Source of the DNA: Tetrahymena thermophila SB210
Taxonomy: Eukaryota; Ciliophora; Oligohymenophorea; Hymenostomatida; Tetrahymenidae
Assembly (NCBI RefSeq): GCF_000189635.1
Contig: NW_002476426.1
Coordinates: forward strand, 1,550,001-1,614,000
Direction: 5' to 3'
Length of the DNA: 64,000 nucleotides
This document shows, in pieces, positions 51,101 to 63,977 of this stretch. A model generated the notes under the pieces. It made no database searches. It worked only from the letters and a program-made list of their open reading frames with translations, and had not been told where the DNA came from. Positions within the stretch are counted from its first letter, which is position 1; every line of letters starts with the position of its first letter. Made by a program: the position numbers and the translations under genes.

Positions 51101-54100
51101 AACGAGGCTTTGTTTCAACTTTAGTAGGTTTGACAATTTTTTAAGCTTTTTAGATAGAATCCTCAAATTCACTTTAAATAATCTCATCCTTTGGAAGAAA
51201 TCCTGATATTTCCTTTTCTAACAGCTTCGCTTATTCATAAGTGTGAGGGAAGTCTAGTAAAACAATGCCACTTGTATATTTATGAGTGCGGTTAATTAAG
51301 GCATTACGGAAAGTATCTTCTTTAGTTGGTGGCATTTATAAATCTTACCCTAAGTTAGGGAGTTTAAGTAATTATTCGTTTTCACTAGGGATACTCTTTT
51401 GAGCAAGCTGTTCAAGGAATTATTATTCAGTAACCTCAGGATGTATTTATTTTAATACGTTCTATATAAGTTTAATGTAATACTCATCAGGGATGTTCTA
51501 ACCAGTATACAAGCACTATTCTATTTTCTAAGCTAATTAGATACTCTCTTCATCTAATTCTACTTACTAATTTTCTTCTTCAATTTGTTACTATGAAATT
51601 CTTGCAGCTGCTATGTTAGCTTAAGATTTATTATTACGATTACTTCCACCACTAACATCGTTTCTCTCAATCTACCCAACACTATTATTATTTGGACGAC
51701 TACTGCTCTTGCTACTGCGAATCTTTTCCTCACGTTATTGTTACTGTACTTATCTTTAGTATGCATGATATTTTTCAATAAGCTCATTCATAAGAATATC
51801 AATTGAGAGAAGCTTTACACCATATTTTTTAGATATTATATTAGCAATAGTTTTTTTACCAGAGAATTGATAACCTAGAATTGCAAGTTTTAAAGGAAGC
51901 CAATCAAAATGATTGATAACTTCTCTCTATGATTATTCTATTTCTGAGCTGTAAAAATCTTTCATAATCCCGACTACCAAATTTCCTAAATGATAATTAT
52001 TTAGAGTTTAATTTGGAATGTATTTTTCATCATTGTTCAAAGGATCTTCTCCTTAATATTCAAAACGGTGTTAAGGAATCCATTCCCCACGTCCCTCTAA
52101 ATAATCCTAAAGTTCTTAATCTGCTAAAAAGTCCTTGCTCTCAGTTTAAGATTACTCCTAATTTCTTAAATTTGGAATAGTTTCGTAATTCCTGAATTAC
52201 TTTTCTTTTAAGAGAGGCTTGTTATCAATGAATAGTTTTATTTGATCATTTAAAAAGTGAGAATCAATATTTTCATTATCTTATTATTGCTATTATTCAT
52301 AGCAAATATTGGCTAAATCAACTAGCTGTTCTATTAAATTTCTACATTTAGAATACACATCTTTACGGTTTAACTGCTTTTCACTAATCTCTATTTCCCT
52401 TTAACGATTCAGTTTACTGAGAATATCATTTTCATTTTCTTATCTAAGAATTTTCAATAATTCTTCCTCTTTATACTTAGCATTTACTACATTAACTTCA
52501 TTTTTTTGCTTATACTTTTCATCTCTAAGAAATCTATCTTAAATAATAATTTATTTGCACTAATAAGCTCTCCATACCTCATATTCTATTTCTTTTTCCT
52601 ATTATTATTGTTAATATTTATTTATTTTCTATTGTAAATAATTTTTTATTTATTTTACCTATCTTGATTGCTACTCTAATTTTTTTAAAACTAGCTCCTC
52701 TCTTTTTCTCACTTCAATATCTCTCTAAAATTTAGCCTAGTCAACAATCATTTTTCTTCTTCTTTTATCTCTTTCTTTCCTTAAAAATTCATTAACTTGA
52801 GATTTTTCCTTGATTCTTTTCATAGTAGCAGTTGCACTGATAGTGTTTTTATGTTCTAAAAATATGTATTAATGTTTATTTAGATATAAAATTTTAGTCA
52901 GTCAATCAAATAATAAACTAAGTACCTTTTTTAATAATATTTCCATCTTCATCTTCTTCAAGCAAGAGTCCTTTTTTTTTAAGAGTTTCTTCAAACATGT
53001 CAATATCTCTATTAGTTTCATTCTTCGTTAACTCCTTAATTTAAAGCCTTTTAGTTTCTTCCTTTTGTTTTTATTTATAATCAAATTATTTATCTGCTTC
53101 TACTCTTTATTTGGTAATTTCTTAATTCTTTTTCCATTGCTCTAAACCCTTTTCATTCCAATCTTCTTAAAAAGCCATATTTCTTTGCAACTTGTTAAGT
53201 TCAATTTTTCTCATTTACTCCTTTAATTACTTTTCTTTTTCTTCCTCACTTTCCTTTATCTTCTTTATATAAGCATCTTACTATATTTTGAACTCCTCAA
53301 ATTTTTTAAGGTGGTTATCTTAGTTAACTGCTTTTTACGATCTATTTAATTAATTTAATCTTTAATTAAAGAATTTTGATTCCATGTTGGCAAATTAAGC
53401 AATAGGTGGATTTATTCTCATCAAAGGAGTTACTGTATTATATTTTCCAGCCTTGCTATTTATGATAACATCTGCAGGATTATTAACCTTTTCAAGTGCC
53501 TAATAAAATATATAACATTTATTTGATAAAAATAAAGACCAAAATTCTTCTTTAAAAATACTAAAAAATAGAACTTATTTAAATTAATTTGAAAAATGAA
53601 GATATAAAATATTTAAAGCATTTTTTATAATTTTAAATATTTTAAAATTTACCATTTTTAGTTAATAGAGAATTTATGATGCCACATCTTTTCTACAATT
53701 AATAATATCATCAACTGTTTGCGAATTAAATTTCACTTTTAAAGTTCTAAATGTTGGCTATAAAAGATCGAAGTTAGTCATCTTAGCTTTTCTTGTATCC
53801 CTATATTTTTATATTTCATAAGTATTTACAATAATGTTGGTAAATCATTTTGCAGTTATATAATATATGCAAAAACTATATTTTTAATTAGATTCAATCA
53901 ATAAACTTTTAGATTTAAATTCAATAAATACCCAAATACTTATTTAAATTAGACTCCTAAAAATCATTTCTATATTTTATTAATTTCTAAATTTCTATAA
54001 AATATTTTAGATTTCATGCTTGCTTATTAATAAATAAATGAAACAGATTAAATCTAAAATAATTTAAGGTTGTTGAAATTTATGTTATACGCGTTCTTGA

Positions 54101-54242
54101 ATTCTTTAAAGTTGAGCTATTGATTATACTTTGAAAGTAATTCACCAAAATAATAGCCATTCGCGAAATCCTATTCAAATGAAGTTATCTTTTTGGTAAG
54201 CTAAACTTCATCGTTAAGCCAAGTAAAGATTAAATCACCCAT
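48159..54242 (-). CDS. SPEF2: SPEF2/CPC1, central-pair C1b projection protein, 1,680 aa, 12 exons
   Basis: Exons 54242-54091, 53800-53653, 53499-52926, 52855-52659, 52598-50382, 50322-50080, 50020-49878, 49799-49052, 48983-48834, 48760-48469, 48400-48330, 48266-48159 join in phase. Residues 1-100 form the CH-like domain (MGDLIFTWLNDEVQL, DFANGYYFGELLSKYN, LQPTFRTLKVKF). A long Lys/Glu coiled coil follows. Then comes the nucleoside-kinase-like domain with P-loop GYQFSGKKT at about residue 599 and later SGIVLLDFPHTYEQAKLLEKE and DLVIYIDIDKKESLRRALGR. A Lys/Pro-rich linker (GAKKGAAKAPPKKDDKKPP) precedes further helices. Domain order and length match vertebrate SPEF2 (about 1,800 aa) and algal CPC1, which build the C1b projection of the central apparatus and are needed for normal ciliary beating. 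Divergent from UQCRH, 0.9 kb away. Confidence 0.92.
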
Positions 54243-55150
54243 TGTTTGTCTTTGCTTTTTATTAATATATTTATTTATTTAATAAGTGATATTCAATAAT
54301 ATATACAGCAAGCAGTATCTGATTGAATTAATCTTTTAATTTTACTTTTGCTTGTATTTTATTATTTATTTCATTCATTCATTTACAAACCAATTCTAAA
54401 ATTTATTAAAAACTAACAAAATCAAACATATTTTCATTTTGTGAAATAAAGTTTCAAAATTTTTTTGAATTACTTCCTCATTCATTAACCATATAGTCTT
54501 CATTCTAATTATCTTTCAAAGATTTTGTAATTGAAAATTCAATCTTTAAAATAATTATTAAATTAAATAATTCAAATCAAAATAAAATTAATTTATGTTA
54601 AACAAAATTTTTTTTTTTTAAATATAAAAATTTAAAAAAATTGTTTTACAAATCAAAACCTATTAGCATTGTGTTTAATTAAATTAGAGTTATTTTTAAA
54701 TATATTGCAAGAGTTAAACAAAAATAAATTTAACATAATTTAAAAGCAAGTTAAATAGAGCTGTTTGATTGTGATGCAAAGAAAACATTTACAAAATAGA
54801 AATGAATGTATATGTATGTAAATATAAAATGATAGATCTTTGTTAATAAAATTGGATATTGTGTTGTTTTTTATTTTAATTTGATTTGTTATTTATTGTG
54901 TTGCATTCTATTTTGAGTAGGCAATAAAATAATTAGGAGAAAATAAAATTCTGTGAATTAATAGAAAAAAATGAAAAAGAAATTTGTGTGCCTTTCTAAT
55001 AAGCATTTTTGATTGATTTATTTTTCTTGAAAATAATAGAACATTTAGATTTTAAAGAATGTTTTTAATTAATTTAATATTATACAATTAATTAGATTAA
55101 AAGATATTTCTAAATTCAACTTAATAGCAAGTAAAATCAAGAATATTAAA
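54243..55150. other. Divergent intergenic region
   Basis: Shared 5' region of SPEF2 (minus) and UQCRH (plus). AT-rich; no further feature recognised. Confidence 0.6.
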
Positions 55151-55594
55151 ATGAGCTCTGGAGATCTTCCATCTGCAACCTTAAGCATGATTTAATAAGG
55201 TCAAGACCCCAAAGAATTGGTCCTTTAACATTGCAAACCTAACTGTCTTCACTGGGAATAAAAACTTAAGAGATGTGAAGCAAAGTTAAGAGAACTTGTT
55301 AATGCTGATCCTGAAATGTCATGCGTAACTAACTAACTAGATATTTTTTCCATATTAATTTAGTTTCTAAAACTTATTATCATTGGAATTAAAACATACC
55401 ATACTAATAAAAATATTTTTATTATTTATATTAAATTAGATGTATCCTCTTAGAGATTGGGTTACTTGTGTTGAAGCTTGCGTAAAAAATTAACATAATT
55501 AATTAGCATAGTATAAAAATTATAATTTTATTAATAGGTTTAACCTCAAATTATTTCTTAACTTGTTGGTGCTTAGAAGGGAAGAATTTGGTGA
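55151..55594 (+). CDS. UQCRH: Complex III hinge subunit (UQCRH/QCR6), 90 aa, 3 exons
   Basis: Exons 55151-55324, 55440-55481 and 55538-55594, all phase 0; TGA 55592-55594. The product is the small acidic hinge subunit of the mitochondrial cytochrome bc1 complex, which contacts cytochrome c1 at the intermembrane-space side. The family Cys pattern is complete: HCKPNCLHWEQKLKRCEAKL, then EMSC, DWVTCVEACV, giving the twin-Cys helical hairpin with conserved His/Trp-x-x-K-L-x-x-C. The length is normal for the mature protein. The acidic N-terminal run of yeast and mammals is nearly absent. No cleavable presequence is evident, consistent with twin-Cys intermembrane-space import. Confidence 0.9.
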
Positions 55595-57165
55595 AATATA
55601 AAAACATCAATTTTTAACTTTAAAATGAGGCATATGTCATATTATTAGCTAAGAAGATAAATTATTTGCTTGAAATTACATAACTGAGAAGTATTTATTG
55701 AATTATAATCAGTTTATCTTCTCAAAAGATGATTATTAGTAATAAATGCCTTTAATCAAGTGATCTTTAAAGGAATAAAGAATGAGTATTCAGATTAATT
55801 ACTTACTAAATTAATATTTTCAAATATAACTATTTGCTAATAATTATTGTTATGTACTTGAATGATTTATGATAATATGGTGTCTGTCCATCGAGTATAA
55901 AAATTTACATAATAATTTAACTAAATTCTCCATTGTAATTTTAATAACTTACTCTTCAAAACCTTTTTCGTATTTTATATTTTATAAGGCTAAAACTTGT
56001 TTGTTTAAAATATTTTATATTTATCACAATGTTATTAAACTCAAAAATTATTTTGGAAAGCAAAATAATAAATTAAGCTTACTACTTAGTTTAATTGTGT
56101 TAAACTTTAAGCAATCCTAGCAGTTGATAAGTATCTAATATATTTAAAAATTAAATAAGTATATTCACAAATAACACTACAATAAAATATTTTAAAGCAA
56201 TTTTTTAACAATTTTCAGGTTACAGAGTTGATTTTGAAAAAAAATACTTTTAATATAAAAAAATTTGATATAAATTAAATTAATTTTTTTATTTAAATAA
56301 AATATGTTTAATCAACAAATTGAATAAGTTTTAAATATTTAAATCAAAATTCTTAAATCTTAAGATTGAGTTTTTTACAAAAATCAATAAATGGTTTCAA
56401 AGCAACAAATATCATGCATTCTCATTAATTAATGGTAAATAATATTTAAGACATTTTTTAAAAAATTTTTAAATATTGGTTATTTTTTTTGACAAAGTAA
56501 TTTTTGTTAATTCTCCATAATTAAAGAAAAATATTAATTTTTAGTTCATTTCTATCTTTTAAAACCTGTTTCAAATTTAAAGAATGTCTTTGAATAATAA
56601 TAATTTCTTCAGAACAAAATGCTTTTAAAATAAACATTTTAAAGAATATATAAAAATTTTAATTTAAAAATTATGAAAATAAATAGAAATTTAAATTAAT
56701 AGATCTAATCAAATAATTTAAAATAGTTGAGGACTTACTTTTTATATTTTCCAATTAATAGACATAAAACTAAATTGGTAAATAACGATAAATCATGCTA
56801 GGATTAAATATCTATAAAAATAATCTTTGAGTATTCATATTAAATTGCAAAATAACAATTTTTTATATTTTTTTTTGTAAATTATAATAATAAATTTTTT
56901 CAATTGGTTTTAATTTAAGTTAATCATTGATAAATTAAATATTAATTTTTGAATAATAAAAATTTAAAAAGAAAACTGAATAAGATTGTTGAAAGTAATA
57001 AATATGAAAGATAAACTATAGTTTATTTAAAATATGGAATGGAAAAATACATAACAAAATAATAATTTTTGATTATATATGTAAGATTTATAATTTAATT
57101 ATATAAATAAATAGAAATTGAATCGATAGGAGATAAATTTTTTCAAATCTAATCTACCTACACTT
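55595..57165. other. Intergenic between convergent genes
   Basis: 3' flanks of UQCRH and the kinesin gene. AT-rich; frames longer than average on the plus strand near 55.9-56.1 kb lack protein-like composition. Nothing else was seen. Confidence 0.6.
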
Positions 57166-60100
57166 TCAAGCATATTATGTGTTAGGTTTATAAATGTTAT
57201 TCATTAAATTTTATTACTATTAATTTCCTCCTGAATTAATGTTACTTGTTTAACTCACATAAGAAATTTGCTGAGGTTAAGGTGAGGTTAAATTTAACTA
57301 GGCTATAGGAGTTGAGTTAAGTTATGCAACTGCTTATGAAGAAGTTAGAGCGCTGTTTAGTTTACTATTGTATGTACTAGGTATAGTAAGAGATATAGTT
57401 TAAGGTTATCCATTTTAATTTTATGAATTTAAAGAGGAATATTATTAATTAAGGGGGTTTATTTATAGTTGACTAGTGTTGCTTTAACCAGGAGTTATGC
57501 TTTCAGTTGAGTTATATCCATTTATGACATCAAAATTATTTTTATTTTGATAGAGGTTTATACTTATTACGTTATTAGATGCACCTGCTGATGAATATCC
57601 ATTTTAGCTTGATTGAGTATTTTAATTTGTTATACCTGTGCTAATTTTTCTATTTTGGTTAGTAGGAGAGCTTAGCTTTTGGTTTTAAATCTTTTCAGCC
57701 GGGTTTTGGTTAGACACTTGTGTTTGCATCAGATCAATATCAGAATCAGAGTTAAATATGTTTGATGCTAAATTTGAGAGCATTAAATGTCTCTAGAATT
57801 CTTCTGAACGTTTTTTCTTTTGTTTATCGATTACATCTTAAACTAAATGGTTAACTTTTTTATTAGGAGACAATGACTGATATTTATTTTAATTGCCAAT
57901 ATTGTTTTCTTTTTCTACTAACGACTTTTAAGGAAGTCTATTTTTTAAAAAATATAAAATTATTAATTCAAAAATAAAAAATCATCTTAGAAAATAAAAA
58001 AAAATATACCCAAAAGATTTTATTCTTTGCTGTGTGAGAGATACCTGAGACTGAACCATTCCATGAGAAGGTGCTGATTGATTATACCTTTCTGATTTAT
58101 AATTTTATTCTTCAAAAACACGTTTTAATCTTTCAACTGAAATTTAATCACTTTAGCTTAGTATAAATCGTTAAAACTAAGAAGAATCTAATCTCTGAAT
58201 AAGGTCTTTTATTTCTTTTAATGTTTCCTAATTGACATCATTTGTTGACACAATATTGTCTAAGCGACGAATTTCCTGATAAATATTATAATTTCCCTTT
58301 TAGGTCTAGGATTAATTAGTATCTTGAACTGATTTTTCTTGTACTCCATAAATATTACTTGAATAACCTTGGTTTTGCTACTAAAATTATGAATTTAAAC
58401 CACTTTTTTCTTTTTCTTTATACAAATCCACTTTTTAAGTAACGAGAGAGCTTTCTGGCGTAGAAATTTTACTATCTTTTTGGCTTGATTGCTATTAAAT
58501 CCCTCTTGTGATTGATTCATTTCTTCTTTGAGAGCTGTTAGATGCAAGATTAATTGTAAATTTGCTTAATGAGGAAGATGAAGGAGTGTTGTGATTTTAA
58601 TGTCCTGTTAAATAAGAAGATTGACCCTATGAATTTGTATTCTAATGCGATGGTTTTTAACTAGTATTGCTGTAGAATGAGGAAATATTTTATTATGGAG
58701 GAAGAGAATGAGGCTTTTGATGGAGAGATGATATAGTTAGAAAAGGTGTTTGAATTATTTCATTTACTGCTTAATTTGGTGAGGCTTCTTTATTAAACTC
58801 ATTTGATTTTTTATTGCTTAATAAATTGTTAATATGATTGTTAAAGCTGTTACTTTTATCAGTTCCATTTATCCTTTCTAAAGATTGGCGTTTTTCGGAT
58901 CCTTAGTTTTTATTTGAAGCGTAAATCTCAGGGAATTCATCAGTTTATAAAAAATCTACAAGTGAAATGTCAGGGTTATTGCCTTTTTTCTATCCAGAGC
59001 TTAAAATGTTTTGTACTTTTTTGTCTATTAAATCTCCTTTCTATTAAGGACTTTCATTTAACTAATTTGATCTGTAATTTAATTGGTTTTCAACTTATTT
59101 AGTTACTTACTCATTATTATTAAGATTGCTTTAATATACTGTTGATGCGTTTGGGAATAAATCATATTCGTTTGATGGTTTATTGTTACTGTTATAATTA
59201 TTATTTGAACTTAAAAATTTTAATTTTTCATCTAAAGTTGAATGCATCATTGTGGCATTTTAAACTTGAGAGGGTTCTTCATCGTCTTTTTAAATTTTTC
59301 TAAATATGTTGATAAATTCTTTATATTCGTTTCTAGCATCTTACAATTTATTTGCTACTTATGGATTATTTGAATTGCTGCTGATATTATTGTTATTATT
59401 TGTGTTTAAGCTAATATTATTATGTTAGCTATTTAATTAGCTAACATTATTGCTTGAGGGTATAGTACTTTGTAAGCCTAATTTAGCTATTGAATTTGAT
59501 TAATTATTATTGTTGGAATTGGAAGCTAAATTTGTCTTTGAAGATACTTAATTTGGTGTAATAGTTAGAGCTTGATTAATTGAAGAAGTATTATTTGGAA
59601 AAGAGGAGAGAGCACCTACAGCTCCACTACTATTGTTTTTTACTCCCTAAGCTTGTTTCTCACGATGAGTGAGCACAGATTTCCTATTTATAATAGATTA
59701 AGCTATTGAAGACGGACTTTTGTAAACAGTTGAGAGTCTTGCAGAACTTTAAGTTGGAGAAGAAAAATTTTAATAATTATTGCTTGTAGACATTTAAGAG
59801 CTTGAAGCCATCAAATTTTTGCTAGCCATCAAATTCTAATTCAAATTATTAGGTAATGCTGTAGTTGAACTGTTGATATTGGTTATACCATTGCTGTTTT
59901 AAGTTTTTGAAGTTTCTAAGTTATTATTGTTTGTGCTTTTTGCTGTTTAATTAGGGCTTTATACTCTCATTTAAGGAGAGCCTGGAGCTTATCTTTACAA
60001 TCCCTAAGAAGTCATCATAGAACTCTAAGTAGTTTATGTTGGGTTTTTGGAGTTAAGAGTTGATGCCAAAGTAGTAGTTTTTTAACTTTGTTACAAATTC

Positions 60101-63100
60101 ATAATCCCGCCAGAAGAGGCAGAAGTTACAGCTAAGGAAGACGATGCAGAAGAAGATTGTCCACTGCTTATTTAGTTTTGTTTATTTTTGAAATCGAAAT
60201 AACCATTTTTTTCTGTGAAAAATTTTTTGTTGTTAGTATTCTAAGAAGATGTTGAACGTAGAGCAGTAGATTAGCTAAAACTTGCATTTATGCTACTCTG
60301 CATTTAAATTTACAATTTACTAACGCTATTATTAGGGTTAGCGTCTGAAGAAACAAATCTTTTTGCTTCTTTGTGCTTTTAATTCGTTGTATTTGAAGTA
60401 TTTGTTAGGTAAATAGCACTTGAATTGCAATAAAAGGGTGCAGATGTAGCTGAATGACTAATATTCTTATTATTTGCATGTGTTTTTTATACAATTGTAG
60501 ATTGATTTTACATAAAATTGTTTACGATAGGTTCTTGCTTGATGGAGTCACTTTTTGGAATCTGATTACCTTTAGATGATGAAGATGAATTTTTGATAGG
60601 CTGTGTGACTGAACACTTATTTTCAATACAATTAATACCATCTACTTGATCCTTATATTAATTCTAAGTATTCTGATCTGCCTAGCTTAGAAAGGGATTG
60701 AAATTATTTTAAAGGTTGCCATTATTCGTAACATTAGTTAGAAAGAAAGAAGTTTAGTTAAATGGACAGCTCGTCATAGAAGGCTAAGACGAAAAAGGAT
60801 TAAAAACAGAATTTGGATTTTAAGGACCTACATTTTGCTTACTTACAAAAGTCTACAGCATGCTCTAATTAATCTAGTTCCCAGATACCAAATTAGAAGG
60901 AATATTTTAAGAATTGACTGAACCTGAATTGCTAGCCAAATGCATAATGACTTATTAATTTTATTAAATTATTTAATCTTTTTCTTATAACTCTTTCTGC
61001 ATTTGTTTTATTTATTCTTCCATACTTTTAATTTGATGAACCTTCTCTTAAAATTAAGTTTAGAAATGCAAATGTTGTTATTTTAAATCAAGATTAGCAT
61101 TTTCAAGGTCGTTTTTTTCGATTTGTAAAATTTAACATGTTTAATTCATTGTTTTAACTAATTAATCAGAGCTGCTTTACAGCACCTACACCATTTATAT
61201 AGATAATTCTTATTTATTCTCTACATTTCTACGTAGAGCCTACTGCATATTTTCCAAAATATTTTAATTATTGGCCATAGTATTTTGCAGCTAGCCTATT
61301 CCTATCTGTAGCTAATTAATTTCGCTTTCGTGAGGCCATTATATCAAATTACTTTTCAGTTTTTTTAATCTCTGTTATTTTTCTTCAAGCACTTCTTCAT
61401 TTTATTTTTTTAAATTATTCAAATCTTGAATAGATTACTAAATCTCCCAATTCTCTTCTAAGTTTTTAAGTATTTTTCCGCACAACTAATTCATTTCTTC
61501 AGTAACCTTTTATTAATGAACTTACTATTACTTTGTAAAATTTAATTGAGAAGGGCTCCTCTTAAATAGAATAACACTTCCATTATTAGATGTATTAGTG
61601 CAACTAATTCTCACACTTTTTCCACTACTTGAAAAGCTGTCGTTATCTTACCATCCTCCCATCTGTTGAACTACCGCAGATGTAGTGGAATCTTATTTTT
61701 GTAGGAAAAGTGAAGGAATTCCATTAGCAATAATTTAAGATCTTTTGATATCATTGTTTATTAAATTATTTTACTCCATATTTGCAGGAAAAGTATTTGG
61801 AGGATTTATATTACTATTGAATAGCTCTGAAGCTGATGATACTTAATTTGAGGATTTCTCTTTCAATAAATATAAACCACCCACTTCTTAAGCATGTTAA
61901 TTTAACTAAGACTCGCAAGTAAAATTGGAATTATTTGGCATTTAATTATCGTTATTTGCTTAAACTGTTGAAGCAAGCTATTATTTCAAAAAATCTATTT
62001 CTTTTTTCATATTTTCTATTAATGTAATGTATTGCAAAGACTTTTAGGATGAAAGGCCCTAAATAGTTTTTTCGTTTTTTGTAACAACTTTTTGTATTCT
62101 ACTAGCTCTTTAAGCGTACTTAAGTGTGTTAAGTGTTTCTTCTAGGGATATGAAAGCAGGGCTGACGCAAGCAATCATGTAAGTCTGAGTGTTACCACCT
62201 AGTGAATCTTTCAGTAATCTAGTTAATTTTGAGTCTCTATAAGGAACAAATGCTCCCTTTTTAGTTGTATCAGAAAGAATATTAATACAATTTCCTAGTG
62301 CTAACAGAGATTTATTGATATTAGCACCTTCCTATAATCTCAAACCTTTATTCTCAGTTACCGCCGCTCTTTCAGAACCAGCTAAATCTACTAAACACAG
62401 CTTACTGGTTAAAACAGTATATTTATTATTTTATATATTGCTTTAAAATTCTCCTTTACCTTATTATTGTTCTGATTCTTAGTTTTTATTAGTAATAGTC
62501 TACTCAAGTGTAAATGTAATTATTGCATGTGATCTAGAACTAAATTCATTTTATCCAGTAGAAGCCATTTGTCTTCTTGTATTTCCTAGGCGAATGCATT
62601 CTAAGACCTATTGCTCAGAAATAATTTCTTATTCAATCAATTCAGGAACAAAGACACCTCTAGAAGGGTCTTCAATAACCATTAAATTATCATTATTTTA
62701 AGAATCAAGTGATAACAAGTCATGTATTTATTCGTTATATATTTCTAAATAACTTAATTTCAATCTAAAAGAAACTTATTTCTGTTGCTAGTTAGGTGTG
62801 AATCTATTTTCATCACTTAATTCCTAATTGCTATCATTATAAGTATCGTTTCTCTTTGAAGAGATGTAATCTTCTTCTATATTCTACTTCTTTTCTTTCA
62901 TTGATTCCATAATTTCTTTTAGAGATAGCATTATTAATCCCTTAATAGGAGAATTCATTGTAAGGTAGTTACAAATATCACCAAACATTGTGTAAGTTTT
63001 ACCAGCCCCAGTCATACCATATACAAAGCATGTGCAATTAAATCCCTCAAATAAACTTAATTTGATATCTTCTTTCATAACATAATCAAAAACTTCATCA

Positions 63101-63498
63101 TTTGAGCACTCCTCTCCAAAAGTTCTATTCATTTCAAATAATCTGTCATCTCTTACAGTTTGCGAAAAAACACTCTTATTGCTTTCACTAGAATTAATAA
63201 TAACAAACTTCCTATCATCTGCAACTTAAATTATCTTACGACTTCCATTTTTACCTGACAGTTCTTTCTAATTAAGAGGTCTTACTCTCACAAATACCTA
63301 CATAGTTTAATTTTTCTTTTATCGCTTTTTACTATAATTATTTCCTGCAGATTATTCTCTTAATCCAATTTATAACGACTCTATCATATGACCTCCTTCA
63401 GATCCATATCTTCTGTCTTTCTCTCCTTTACAAATATAAATTTATTTATTGAAATGAAAACAAGTAAAATATTCTAAAAGCTAATTAAAATTTTTCAT
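57166..63498 (-). CDS. Kinesin-8-like motor protein with long disordered tail, about 2,086 aa
   Basis: Exons 63498-58010 and 57937-57166 join in phase (TGA 57168-57166). The motor spans about residues 66-470: [16 protein letters not shown]-loop [13 protein letters not shown] near residue 160, switch I SSRSHAII, switch [12 protein letters not shown], then [12 protein letters not shown] and [16 protein letters not shown]. The LALGNCIN-L wording and [21 protein letters not shown] are typical of kinesin-8 (KIF18/KIF19), plus-end motors that limit microtubule or cilium length. An insert rich in Asn/Asp follows the P-loop helix. After a neck ([13 protein letters not shown]) come coiled coils to about residue 1000, then a Ser/Asn/Gln-rich tail to the C-terminus. 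The start is uncertain: ATG 63498 overlaps the TGA of an upstream frame, ATG 63303 begins directly at the motor, and coding-like DNA continues upstream. Confidence 0.82.
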
Positions 63499-63977
63499 CA
63501 AATCTTTCTTTAATATGCTATTATTTATTCTCTATGAATTATTTTAATTTCTTTAGTAATAACATTATCACTTTATTTTATTTGCTTTTCAATTTCTATT
63601 TCTACATTAAATTAATCGCTACTAGTTTAAATATACTAGATATACTTTAAAATTCTTTTATATGCATTATTTCTAACATTCATGCTTCATTTTTGGTATA
63701 TTAGCAAGGTATCTTCTTAATAATATGCAAAACAGGCTTTTTAAAATAAAATTGTCCAAACGAATCTTTGAATACCTTAAACTTGTGAATTTGTGATTGG
63801 TTAGTTTCCCTATTTGCTTTAGTAAAGTTAGTAAGAATATAAATGCCTATTCTAAATACTTGTCCTTGAATCTAGTGATTTTAAGCGCTTTTCTCCATTT
63901 ACTTAAAAACTACTAACTAAACTACTTGTAGTTTTAAGATATTGCTTTTATATTCTCTCAGGCGACTTGACCATCAT
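63499..63977 (-). other. Coding-like DNA upstream of the kinesin frame, interrupted
   Basis: From ATG 63977 one frame reads MMVKSPERIQKQYLKTTSSL and on through ordinary-looking protein to TGA 63689-63687. The same frame then continues, again protein-like (MNVRNNAYKRILKYIQYI, VEIEIEKQIKQSDNVITKEI), to TGA 63500-63498, which overlaps the kinesin ATG. A shift of one base near 63540 would run directly into the kinesin frame ([17 protein letters not shown]). No GT...AG intron with correct phase was found that removes both the internal TGA and the shift. It may be the true 5' part of the kinesin gene with sequence errors or lesions, or a separate small gene. The window ends 23 bases beyond the first ATG. 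Confidence 0.45.

Noticed and set aside
63687-63689. In-frame TGA read as selenocysteine
   Set aside because: The surrounding peptide is not a redox protein, no SECIS-like structure was identified, and a separate frame shift is needed downstream anyway.
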